From the NCBI GenBank assembly GCA_030646565.1, contig JAUSLA010000011.1:1-6085 (forward strand): a stretch of 6,085 bases of DNA. Reading direction: 5' to 3'. Below are positions 1 through 4,929 of this stretch, one piece after another (the first letter of the stretch is position 1; the number at the start of each line of letters is the position of its first letter). Origin of the DNA: a bacterium (GTDB lineage: Bacteria > Patescibacteriota > Minisyncoccia > Minisyncoccales > RBG-13-42-11). Position numbers and translations under genes: made by a program. The notes under the pieces are model-generated. The model was not told the DNA's origin, did no database searches, and saw only the letters and a list, made by a program, of their open reading frames with translations.

Positions 1-1
1 G

Positions 2-30
2 TTGTTGTATAATATGATAAGTTATATAAT
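2..30 (+). promoter_or_regulatory. Sigma70-like promoter upstream of the membrane-protein gene
   Basis: A -35-like TTGTTG (2-7) is followed after exactly 17 bp by a perfect -10 hexamer TATAAT (25-30). Transcription would start near 37 and yield a leader of about 155 nt holding the two tandem repeats A1 and A2 before the ATG at 195. A second TATAAT lies at 8-13, but its -35 would fall outside the window. The region is very AT-rich, so chance matches are possible. Confidence 0.5.
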
Positions 31-57
31 ATATTAATGATTTTAAAGGTCGAATAC

Positions 58-108
58 CGAGTCCGCCTCTGGCGGACGAAGGTAGAGATGAAATTTATTT
101 CATCGAAC
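58..108 (+). repeat. Two-hairpin repeat, copy A1
   Basis: Hairpin 1 is a perfect 7-bp stem, GTCCGCC (61-67) with GGCGGAC (71-77), loop TCT. The linker GAAGGTAGA (78-86) follows. Hairpin 2 pairs GATGAAAT (87-94) with ATTTCATC (97-104) over a 2-nt loop, and GAAC closes the unit. The order (CGAG prefix, hairpin 1, CGAA-type linker, hairpin 2, GAC/GAAC) is the same as in copies A2, D and E. It lies in the presumed 5' UTR of the gene at 195. Confidence 0.75.
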
Positions 109-110
109 CC

Positions 111-168
111 CGAGTTCCCTCGCATAAGGAGGGGATGAGGGTAGAGATGAAATTTATTTCATCGAACC
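111..168 (+). repeat. Two-hairpin repeat, copy A2 (tandem with A1)
   Basis: CGAG (111-114) is followed by hairpin 1, TTCCCTC (115-121) with GAGGGGA (129-135), 7 bp with one G-U pair and a 7-nt loop. The linker is TGAGGGTAGA (136-145). Hairpin 2 (146-163) is identical to that of A1, and the end is GAACC. The 29 nt at 140-168 repeat 81-109 exactly, while hairpin 1 differs completely from A1. That makes this a second unit and not a simple duplication of the whole block. Confidence 0.75.
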
Positions 169-194
169 TCATAGTTTAAAATGAAATTAAAAAT

Positions 195-872
195 ATGGTG
201 TTAGATTGGTATTCAGTTACTATTGGCGCTCTTTTGAATCTTTGGCAGGGATTTTTAGGTTTTCTTCCGGTTGCGCTCGGAGCAATAATTGTTTTTGGCA
301 TTGGCTGGTTTGTTTCGGTGGGAGTGGGCAAGCTGGTAACCGAGATTCTAAAAAAAGCAAAGTTCAACCAGCTTTTTGATAAAGGCAGCTGGAAAACCGC
401 TTTTGACAAGGCAGAAATCAAAGTTGACGCTTCTAATTTTATTGGCGCAATTGTAAAGTGGGTTTTTGTTATTGTTTTTCTTTTGGCTGCAGTGGACATT
501 TTGGGTTTGCGCGAATTAGCCGCTTTTTTAAGAAGCGTGTTGACATATCTGCCCAATGTTATTATTGCTGTCTTAATTTTTGTCGTTACTGTTATTGTTG
601 TTGATATCGTTGAAAAACTAGTAAGAGTAACCGTGGAAAGTATAAAGATTGGATACGGGGCGATGGTAAGCGCGGTAATTAAATGGTCAATTTGGGTTTT
701 CGCTCTTTTAGCTATTTTATATCAGTTAGGAGTTGCGAGACCATTTATGGAAACCTTGTTTACCGGATTGGTGGCAATGCTGGTGATTTCCGTAGGACTT
801 GCTTTCGGCTTGGGCGGTAAGGATGTTGCCGCTGAGGCTCTTCAGAATTTGAAAAAAAAGCTGAAAGAATAA
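195..872 (+). CDS. MscS-type/CmpX-like small multispanning membrane protein
   Basis: The 225-residue protein is almost entirely hydrophobic helices, at about residues 12-44, 81-105, 117-140, 155-178 and 186-208. The last ends in GLAFGLGGKDVAAEAL. That ending and the repeated helices match what I know of the 'conserved TM helix' (CmpX / MscS-related) family, where a GLAFGLGG(K/R)D segment resembles the pore-lining TM3 of mechanosensitive channels. A short lysine-rich tail follows, and the cytoplasmic beta domain of true MscS is absent, so channel activity is not shown. The role inferred is an inner-membrane channel-like or envelope-stress protein. The start ATG at 195 has no Shine-Dalgarno; an ATG at 181 is out of frame. 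The gene appears monocistronic, with its own promoter (2-30) and terminator (900-920). The fold family is fairly secure, the function is not. Confidence 0.85.
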   Translation: MVLDWYSVTIGALLNLWQGFLGFLPVALGAIIVFGIGWFVSVGVGKLVTEILKKAKFNQLFDKGSWKTAFDKAEIKVDASNFIGAIVKWVFVIVFLLAAVDILGLRELAAFLRSVLTYLPNVIIAVLIFVVTVIVVDIVEKLVRVTVESIKIGYGAMVSAVIKWSIWVFALLAILYQLGVARPFMETLFTGLVAMLVISVGLAFGLGGKDVAAEALQNLKKKLKE

Positions 873-899
873 TTCTTAGGACTCAAAAACGCAAGGCCT

Positions 900-920
900 C
901 GAAAAGGGGCTTTTCGTTTT
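900..920 (+). terminator. Intrinsic terminator of the membrane-protein gene
   Basis: CGAAAAG (900-906) pairs perfectly with CTTTTCG (910-916) over a GGG loop and is followed by TTTT, 27 bp after the stop codon. The U-tract overlaps the -35 of the next promoter. Confidence 0.65.
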
Positions 921-947
921 GCTAAAAATATGGAATTGTGTTATGAT
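919..947 (+). promoter_or_regulatory. Sigma70-like promoter before the structured RNA stretch
   Basis: TTGCTA (919-924), a 17-bp spacer, then TATGAT (942-947) give a good -35/-10 pair. Transcription would begin near 953-955, exactly where the palindrome-rich stretch starts. This spacing suggests a non-coding RNA, or a long leader for the small ORF at 1134. Confidence 0.5.
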
Positions 948-990
948 TAGCGCGCCATTAGTTTAATGGTGAAAGCACTTTGAAAACCAG

Positions 991-1030
991 GTCCCGCACG
1001 GCAGGACGAGTCGAAGAGCGTTCGCTCTTC
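991..1030 (+). repeat. Two-hairpin repeat, copy B
   Basis: Hairpin 1 (991-1007) pairs GTCC with GGAC, then GC with GC across one mismatch, with an ACG loop. A short 5-nt linker GAGTC follows. Hairpin 2 (1013-1030) is a perfect 8-bp palindrome, GAAGAGCG with CGCTCTTC, TT loop. The linker is half the length seen in copies A, D and E, so this is a divergent member. Confidence 0.6.
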
Positions 1031-1039
1031 TCCATCTGC

Positions 1040-1092
1040 GTCCCGTTTCACGGGACTTGATAGCTGAAGAAGAAAACGCAGTTCTCTTCGTC
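1040..1092 (+). repeat. Two-hairpin repeat, copy C
   Basis: Hairpin 1 pairs GTCCCG (1040-1045) with CGGGAC (1051-1056). The linker is TTGATAGCT (1057-1065). The hairpin 2 core pairs GAAGAAAAC (1069-1077) with GTTCTCTTC (1081-1089), loop GCA, with one mismatch, and can extend outward to 1066/1092. The hairpin 2 core is one base different from the minus-strand reading of copy F. Confidence 0.6.
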
Positions 1093-1133
1093 GTTATGCG
1101 TCTGGAACTGGGTTTGCGATGTAAGGCAATGGA

Positions 1134-1285
1134 ATGAAACAACAATCCATTCCCAAACCGCGCCAAGAGACAAAAGATTGAATCTTCTGTATAGTGAGCT
1201 GGAAAAAATTGAAAGATATTTCAGAAAAGGAGACCTTATCTCCGCAAAAGAAGTGCTGGACTATATTGCCAAAAGGTATTTATAG
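1134..1285 (+). CDS. Small hypothetical ORF, probably frameshifted
   Basis: An ATG at 1134, 7 nt after TAAGG (1122-1126), opens MKQQSIPKPRQETKD and hits TGA at 1179-1181. From 1178 the -1 frame reads on as LNLLYSELEKIERYFRKGDL followed by ISAKEVLDYIAKRYL, stopping at TAG 1283-1285. It is charged, amphipathic and protein-like. Switching frame in the AAAA run at 1172-1175 would join both parts into about 49 residues. The alternatives are an independent 35-residue ORF starting at TTG 1178, a decayed gene, a sequencing indel, or a programmed -1 shift. I do not recognise the family. It overlaps the structured RNA stretch and precedes the HAD gene by 53 bp. Confidence 0.4.
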
Positions 1286-1290
1286 TGAGA

Positions 1291-1318
1291 AAAAGGGCTG
1301 GATTTTTTCAGCCCCTTT
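1291..1318. terminator. Terminator-like hairpin between small ORF and HAD gene
   Basis: GGGCTG (1295-1300) pairs with CAGCCC (1309-1314), loop GATTTTTT, extended by AAA/TTT past one mismatch. On the + strand no U-run follows, so termination would be weak. Read on the - strand the stem is followed by TTTTT, a better terminator. It ends 7 bp before the Shine-Dalgarno of the HAD gene, so partial read-through into that gene is possible. Confidence 0.4.
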
Positions 1319-1325
1319 AAAAAAC

Positions 1326-1333
1326 AAGGAGGT
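1326..1333 (+). promoter_or_regulatory. Strong Shine-Dalgarno of the HAD gene
   Basis: AAGGAGGT lies 5 nt before ATG 1339. It is a near-perfect anti-16S match and fixes the start codon. It contrasts with the absent or weak Shine-Dalgarno of the other two recognisable genes in the window. Confidence 0.85.
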
Positions 1334-1338
1334 AAAGA

Positions 1339-2004
1339 ATGCAGAACAATAAAATAAAATTTGTCATCACGGATGTTGACGGAGTCGTATTTGACAGAAT
1401 GCCTATTTTTCAAACAACATTTGTTGAAATGATGTTTCGGCATTACGGAATTCAAAAAGATTTTGCGGCAAAATATTATTACGACACAGCCGGCATACCA
1501 TTGCAAGGCCAGTCCGGCCAGTTAGTAGGTATACTGCAAATTCACAATATTAGTTTTACTGCAGAAGATATAGATCGGTTTGTCCGGGAATTTATTCAGA
1601 TTGCCTATAAAGGAGAACCAAAAATTTTTCCGGGAGTCAAAGAAATTTTAATAGATATCAAGAAATCGGGCAGGGATCTTTTGGCCAGCAGCGGCTCTCC
1701 GACATCCGAGCTGAAAACACTGTTTGCAAAATATAATCTTCCCTACGATTTTTTTCTGGGTTCCGATAAAATACTGAAAGGGGATAAACACATAGAATTA
1801 TTTGCCAACCATTTTTCTTTGACTCTTGGCGAATTTTGCCAGAAAGCCCTTTTAATAGGGGACGGTCCGGCAGATATGGGACTTGCAAAAAGAAACGGCA
1901 TTTTTGCTGTCGGTATCACGAATACTGTTTCCGCTGAAAAACTTTTAGTGTCAGGAGCTTCGGTGGTTATCGAAAGTATTGACGATATATTTGATTATCT
2001 ATAA
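1339..2004 (+). CDS. HAD-superfamily phosphatase-like hydrolase
   Basis: The 221-residue protein shows the haloacid dehalogenase fold motifs in order. Motif I is FVITDVDGVV (residues 8-17), with predicted nucleophile D12 and acid/base D14. An alpha-helical cap fills about residues 20-95. Motif II is LLASSGS (114-120), with S117 or S118 as the phosphate-binding residue. The motif III lysine is K147 or K150 in ILKGDKH. Motif IV is LLIGDGPADMGLA (171-183), with D175 and D179 as Mg2+ ligands. The layout and length fit phosphoglycolate-phosphatase/beta-phosphoglucomutase-like soluble HAD enzymes of subfamily I, acting on small phosphorylated metabolites; substrate cannot be read from sequence. All catalytic positions look intact. 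The start is set by AAGGAGGT 5 nt upstream. The gene ends 6 bp before a strong terminator, so it is the last gene of its unit. Confidence 0.9.
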   Translation: MQNNKIKFVITDVDGVVFDRMPIFQTTFVEMMFRHYGIQKDFAAKYYYDTAGIPLQGQSGQLVGILQIHNISFTAEDIDRFVREFIQIAYKGEPKIFPGVKEILIDIKKSGRDLLASSGSPTSELKTLFAKYNLPYDFFLGSDKILKGDKHIELFANHFSLTLGEFCQKALLIGDGPADMGLAKRNGIFAVGITNTVSAEKLLVSGASVVIESIDDIFDYL

Positions 2005-2010
2005 ATTTAT

Positions 2011-2039
2011 CAAGCAGAAAAAATTCTGCTTGTTTTTTT
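2011..2039 (+). terminator. Intrinsic terminator of the HAD gene
   Basis: CAAGCAGAA (2011-2019) pairs perfectly with TTCTGCTTG (2024-2032), loop AAAA, followed by seven T. It separates the protein-coding unit from the 23S unit. Confidence 0.92.
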
Positions 2040-2056
2040 ATTTCCCTGCGGTAGGC

Positions 2057-2098
2057 GAAGAGAACTGCGTTCTCTTCTTCACCCTTCGCTGTGGCTCG
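2057..2098 (-). repeat. Two-hairpin repeat, copy F (inverted, degenerate hairpin 1)
   Basis: Read on the - strand it gives CGAG, a decayed hairpin 1, a linker CGAAGGGTGAA (2078-2088), then hairpin 2: GAAGAGAAC with GTTCTCTTC, 9 bp, loop GCA (2057-2077). The linker and hairpin 2 match copies C and D closely. It lies between the HAD terminator and the 23S promoter and is the only inverted copy seen. Confidence 0.55.
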
Positions 2099-2103
2099 GG
2101 TAC

Positions 2104-2131
2104 TTGACACGAAGTTTTAATCTGATAGAAT
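2104..2131 (+). promoter_or_regulatory. Probable 23S rRNA promoter
   Basis: A perfect -35 TTGACA (2104-2109), a 16-bp spacer and -10 TAGAAT (2126-2131), with a TGN extended -10 at 2123-2125. Transcription would start near 2138, about 245 nt before the mature 23S 5' end. No 16S or tRNA lies between the HAD terminator and 23S, so 23S seems to be transcribed independently here. Confidence 0.65.
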
Positions 2132-2141
2132 TTAGCCAGGT

Positions 2142-2234
2142 ATGATAACAAAGAAAACAACTTTACAAAAAAGAAGCGGATAAATTCTCCTTTTTTAAGT
2201 TGGAGAAAGATCGCTTCTTGAAAGCGATTTTTTT
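2142..2234 (+). promoter_or_regulatory. Attenuator-like 23S leader with mini-ORF and competing hairpins
   Basis: Structure 1 pairs AAGAAGCG (2171-2178) with CGCTTCTT (2212-2219) and, inside it, TCTCC (2186-2190) with GGAGA (2202-2206). Structure 2 is a terminator: ATCGCTT (2210-2216) with AAGCGAT (2222-2228), then TTTTTT (2229-2234). Bases 2212-2216 are used by both, so the two exclude each other. A 13-codon ORF, MITKKTTLQKRSG, runs 2142-2183 and ends just past the 5' arm of structure 1, starting about 4 nt after the predicted transcription start. A ribosome on it would mask that arm and favour the terminator. The base pairing is seen directly; regulation is inference. It might instead be the end of a separate sRNA of about 95 nt. 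Confidence 0.45.
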
Positions 2235-2296
2235 GTTGAAAGGATAGAAGGGTAAGGACCTTGAAAAATGAATATTAAATAGTAACCTCTTTTATT

Positions 2297-2354
2297 GAGT
2301 TTCCTCTTGCAAAGAGGAAACGAAAATGAAGATGAGAACGTAGTTCTCATCGAC
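2297..2354 (+). repeat. Two-hairpin repeat, copy D, in the 23S leader
   Basis: GAG (2297-2299) precedes hairpin 1, TTTCCTCTT (2300-2308) with AAGAGGAAA (2312-2320), a perfect 9 bp. The linker is CGAAAATGAA (2321-2330). Hairpin 2 pairs GATGAGAAC (2331-2339) with GTTCTCATC (2343-2351), a perfect 9 bp, followed by GAC. It ends about 28 nt before the mature 23S 5' end and would be part of the precursor transcript. Confidence 0.75.
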
Positions 2355-2678
2355 ATTTTGTATCGTAAAATTTGAGAGGGCAGGTAAAAATTTTAAGGGC
2401 GGATGGTGGATGCCTTGGGAAGTTGAGGCGACGAAGGACGTGGCGTGTCTGCGATAAGCCTCGGGGAGGTGGCTAGCAACCTTTGATCCGGGGATTTCCG
2501 AATGGGAAAACCCAATCCCGTAAAACGGGATTACCGAGCGCATGATTAATGTGTTCGGAGCAAACCCGCTGAAGCGAAACATCATAGTAAGCGGAGGAAA
2601 AGAAAAAAACGCAAAGCATTAGCTTTGCAAAATTCCCTTAGTAGCGGCGAGCGAAAAGGGAGAAAGCCCAAACCTATT

Positions 2679-2821
2679 GCTCCTCACTTTTGTTCGACAC
2701 GAACTTCATCTTAACATCTTAACACATAAACATTTAAACACATTTGGCTCAGATGATTTTGTTTAAATGTTAAAATGTTCAAATGTTTAAATGAAGCGAG
2801 TGGCGAGCAGCAGCGAGGAGC
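2679..2821 (+). repeat. Expanded variable helix of 23S built on 8-nt repeats
   Basis: GCTCCTC (2679-2685) pairs with GAGGAGC (2815-2821) and encloses a long hairpin whose 36-nt arms (2704-2739 and 2761-2796) match at 29 positions, with a 21-nt loop. Both arms are made of near 8-nt units: CTTAACAT, CTTAACAC, ATAAACAT, TTAAACAC on the left, and three AAATGTTN units on the right. It lies at about E. coli 270-350 (helix 16-18 region). It may stay in the ribosome or be excised as an intervening sequence. Confidence 0.7.
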
Positions 2822-3171
2822 GATGGGGGTTGTAAGGGAATAATGTCGGGAGTTTCCCGCCCACATTTATTTGTGTGCGGGATACTTCTGAGGGAGAAAA
2901 TTAGATAAAGGTTGGTTAGAAGAATTTCCCTGGAAAGGGAAGCCAAAGAGGGTAATAGCCCCGTATTCGAAAACTTCTTTATGCTCCTTGTTATTTTTCT
3001 TGAGTACCTCGGGAAACGGAAACCCTGAGGGAAACAGGCCGGACTAATCGGCCAAGGCTAAATACTCAACTTCACCGATAGTGAACCAGTACCGTGAGGG
3101 AAAGGTGAAAAGCAGGGAGGTGATCCCGGTGAAATAGAACCTGAAACCATCTCGCTCACAAGGAGTCAGAG

Positions 3172-3216
3172 CCCCCCACTTTCTGATTTTAAAAATTGAA
3201 GTTAGAAAGTGGGGGG
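3172..3216 (+). other. Expanded 23S helix 25 hairpin
   Basis: CCCCCCACTTTCT (3172-3184) pairs perfectly over 13 bp with 3204-3216; the loop is AT-rich. It sits where E. coli helix 25 lies (just after the conserved AACCTGAAACC). Helix 25 is a known site for intervening sequences in other bacteria. The stem is longer and more GC-uniform than the E. coli one. Confidence 0.65.
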
Positions 3217-4138
3217 TGATGGCGTGCCTATTGAAGAATGAGCCAACGACTTTATGTATGTTGCTGACTAATCCCTTCCAGGGAGGAGTCACAGGGAAAC
3301 CGAGTGTTAAAAGCGCGATTTTTAGCAGCATGCGTAAGACCCGAAGCCAAGCGAGCTTGCCATGACCAGGGTGAATTTCGCCGAAAGGCGAAAGGAGGCC
3401 CGAACCCGTGAGCCGTGCAATACTCTGGGATGAGTTGTGGTAAGAAGTGAAAAGCTAATCGAGCTTGGTAATAGCTGGTTCTCCCCGAAATAGCTTTTGG
3501 GCTAGCGGTGTTAAAATTTTTTCCGGAGGTAGAGCACTGGAAGGAACATCTTGGAGAAATCCAGATATTCCTACCAAACTCCGAATGCCGGAAGATGTAG
3601 ACACCAGTCAGAACTTGGGCACTAAGGTCCGAGCTCAAAAGGGAAACAGCCCAGATCTTCATCTAAGGTCCCTAAACCAAACTAAGTGTTTTTAAGGAAG
3701 TGGGATTCCTCTGATAGTTAGGAGGTTAGCTCAGAAGCAGCTATCCTTTAAAAAGTGCGTAATAGCTTACTAACTAAGGAGTCCTGCGCCGAAGATTTAC
3801 GGGACTAAGTTTGGTACCGAAGATAAGGACTTTTATGTTTTAACATAAAATTGGTAGGGGAGCGTCCCACACTTTGTGAAGCCGAGCCGTAAGGCCAGGT
3901 GGAAGGTGTGGGAGTGAGAATGTTGGCATGAGTAACCGCAATCCCGCTGAGAAAACGGGACACCGTAAACCCAAGGTTTCCTTGGCAATGATAATCAACC
4001 AAGGGTTAGGCGGGCCTAATCCCTCGACCGAAAGGTCTCGGGAGATGGACAGCCGGTTAATATTCCGGCCCGTCCGTAAGATAAACATAAGGCGACGCAG
4101 TTAAAGTTTTTGAGAGGATTATTGGATTTCCTTATTTC

Positions 4139-4153
4139 CGCTTTTGGCGGGAA
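4139..4153 (+). repeat. 15-nt repeat in a 23S variable hairpin, first copy
   Basis: CGCTTTTGGCGGGAA occurs here and again exactly at 4877-4891, about 740 nt apart, in two unrelated variable regions of the same rRNA. In both it folds as a CGC/GCG-tipped hairpin. Here the flank TTCCGC...GCGGGAA resembles hairpin 1 of repeat copy E (TTTCCGC...GCGGAAA). Confidence 0.6.
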
Positions 4154-4317
4154 GTTCTCAAAGATTAGATTGCCCAGAAAAACCTTTAATATACTATCTT
4201 ATGGACCCCGTACCGCAAACTGACACAGGTGGGTTAGTGTGAATACACTAAGGTGAACGAGTGAAACTTCGTTAAGGAACTAGGCAAAAAAGTGGTCGTA
4301 ACTTCGGGATAAGACCT

Positions 4318-4417
4318 ACCCCCCACCACTTTGTACGGATTTCTAATTCACTTGCAAATTTTATTTATAATAATTTTGTAAGTTGATTTTTGAAGTCTTT
4401 ATAAAGTGGTGGGGGGT
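4318..4417 (+). other. Expanded 23S helix 68-region hairpin
   Basis: ACCCCCCACCACTTT (4318-4332) pairs perfectly over 15 bp with 4403-4417. The 70-nt AT-rich interior can pair further, ACTTGCAAA near 4350 with TTTTGTAAGT near 4375. It falls just before the conserved AACTGTTTATCAAAAACACAG, where E. coli helix 68 lies. The base of the stem resembles the helix 25 expansion: a C6 run and ACTTT paired with AAAGT and a G6 run. Confidence 0.65.
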
Positions 4418-4876
4418 CGCAGCGAAAGTAACCCCAGGCGACTGTTTATCAAAAACACAGGTCCCTGCTTAATTCGTAAGAAGATGTATAGGGGCTGAGG
4501 CCTGACCAGTGCTGGAACGTTAATCTCGTTGGTCCATGCCGCAAGGTATGGGCTAAATGGGTGAAGCGCCAGTGAACGTCGGCGATAACTATAATCGTCT
4601 TAAAGTAGCGTAGTCCCTTGCCGGGTAAGTTCCGGCCCGCATGAAAGGCTTCACGACTTGGGGACTGTCTCAACGAAGCGCTCGGTGAAAATGCAATACC
4701 GGTAAAGATGCCGGTTACCTGCAGCTAGACGGAAAGACCCCGGGAGCTTTACTGTAGTCAGACATTGAGTCTTGATTTTAGATGCGTAGCGTAGCGGGTA
4801 GGCTTTGAGTTCCGACTTTCGGGTCGGGAGGAGCCGCCAATGAAACACCCGTCTTTTGGAATCTTTATTCTAATCT

Positions 4877-4891
4877 CGCTTTTGGCGGGAA
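4877..4891 (+). repeat. 15-nt repeat in a 23S variable hairpin, second copy
   Basis: This is an exact copy of the 15 nt at 4139-4153, in the variable region between AATGAAACACCC and the conserved GATGGGCAGTTTAAGTGGGG. Shared tips in unlinked helices are not required by 23S structure. Confidence 0.6.
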
Positions 4892-4929
4892 ACAGTGTTT
4901 GATGGGCAGTTTAAGTGGGGCGCTTGCCT

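Larger units (their letters stand above)
950..1165 (+). ncRNA. Candidate structured RNA or long structured leader, class unknown
   Basis: No coherent protein is encoded, yet nearly every segment folds. CGCCATTA (953-960) pairs with TAATGGTG (964-971) with one G-U. Repeats B and C (991-1092) are nested inside a CCAG (987-990) / CTGG (1102-1105) pair. GGTTTG (1111-1116) pairs with CAAACC (1154-1159), and GGAATG (1131-1136) pairs with CATTCC (1148-1153), so one continuous 3' strand is used twice. GCGC (950-953) can close the whole with GCGC (1160-1163). A promoter ends six bases upstream. The 5' end faintly resembles a tRNA D-arm, but no anticodon arm, T-arm or matching acceptor strand exists. 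It matches no RNA family I can name and may simply be a repeat-laden 5' UTR. Confidence 0.35.
2383..4929 (+). rRNA. rrl: 23S ribosomal RNA, exon 1
   Basis: Universally conserved 23S segments run in order. They are GGTGGATGCC (2405), GTAGCGGCGAGCGAA (2641), AGTGAACCAGTACCGTGAGG (3080), TAGCTGGTTCTCCCCGAAA (3472), ACCGACACAGGTGG-like (4218), GTAAGTTCCGGCCCGCATGA (4625), GACGGAAAGACCCC (4729) and the P-loop TGGGGC (4916). The 5' end at about 2383 is placed by counting 22 nt back from GGTGGATGCC as in E. coli. The exon ends at GCCT (4926-4929), where an intron interrupts the helix formed with GGAGGC in exon 2. Relative to E. coli there is a small extra hairpin (GCAAAGC/GCTTTGC, 2612-2629) and larger expansions listed separately. 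It is the RNA core of the large subunit. No 16S gene is present within the window. Confidence 0.97.

Noticed and set aside
58..168. A CRISPR array
   Set aside because: There are only two units, they are internally palindromic, there are no uniform spacers, and related units are scattered through the window in other contexts.
950..1165. A tRNA with an intron
   Set aside because: The 5' end has a tRNA-like D-arm (GTTT 961-964 with AAGC 973-976), but no anticodon stem, no TTCRA T-loop and no strand complementary to the acceptor could be found.
963..1166. 67-codon - strand ORF
   Set aside because: It is a shadow of palindromes B and C and the flanking helices; composition is not protein-like.
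1658..1888. 76-codon - strand ORF, and the ORF at 1261-1506 (-)
   Set aside because: Both are antisense to the HAD gene, whose motifs and ribosome-binding site make it the real gene.
3465..3695. 76-codon + strand ORF, and several - strand ORFs across 2292-4848
   Set aside because: They lie wholly in conserved 23S rRNA sequence and show no ribosome-binding site or protein-like composition.
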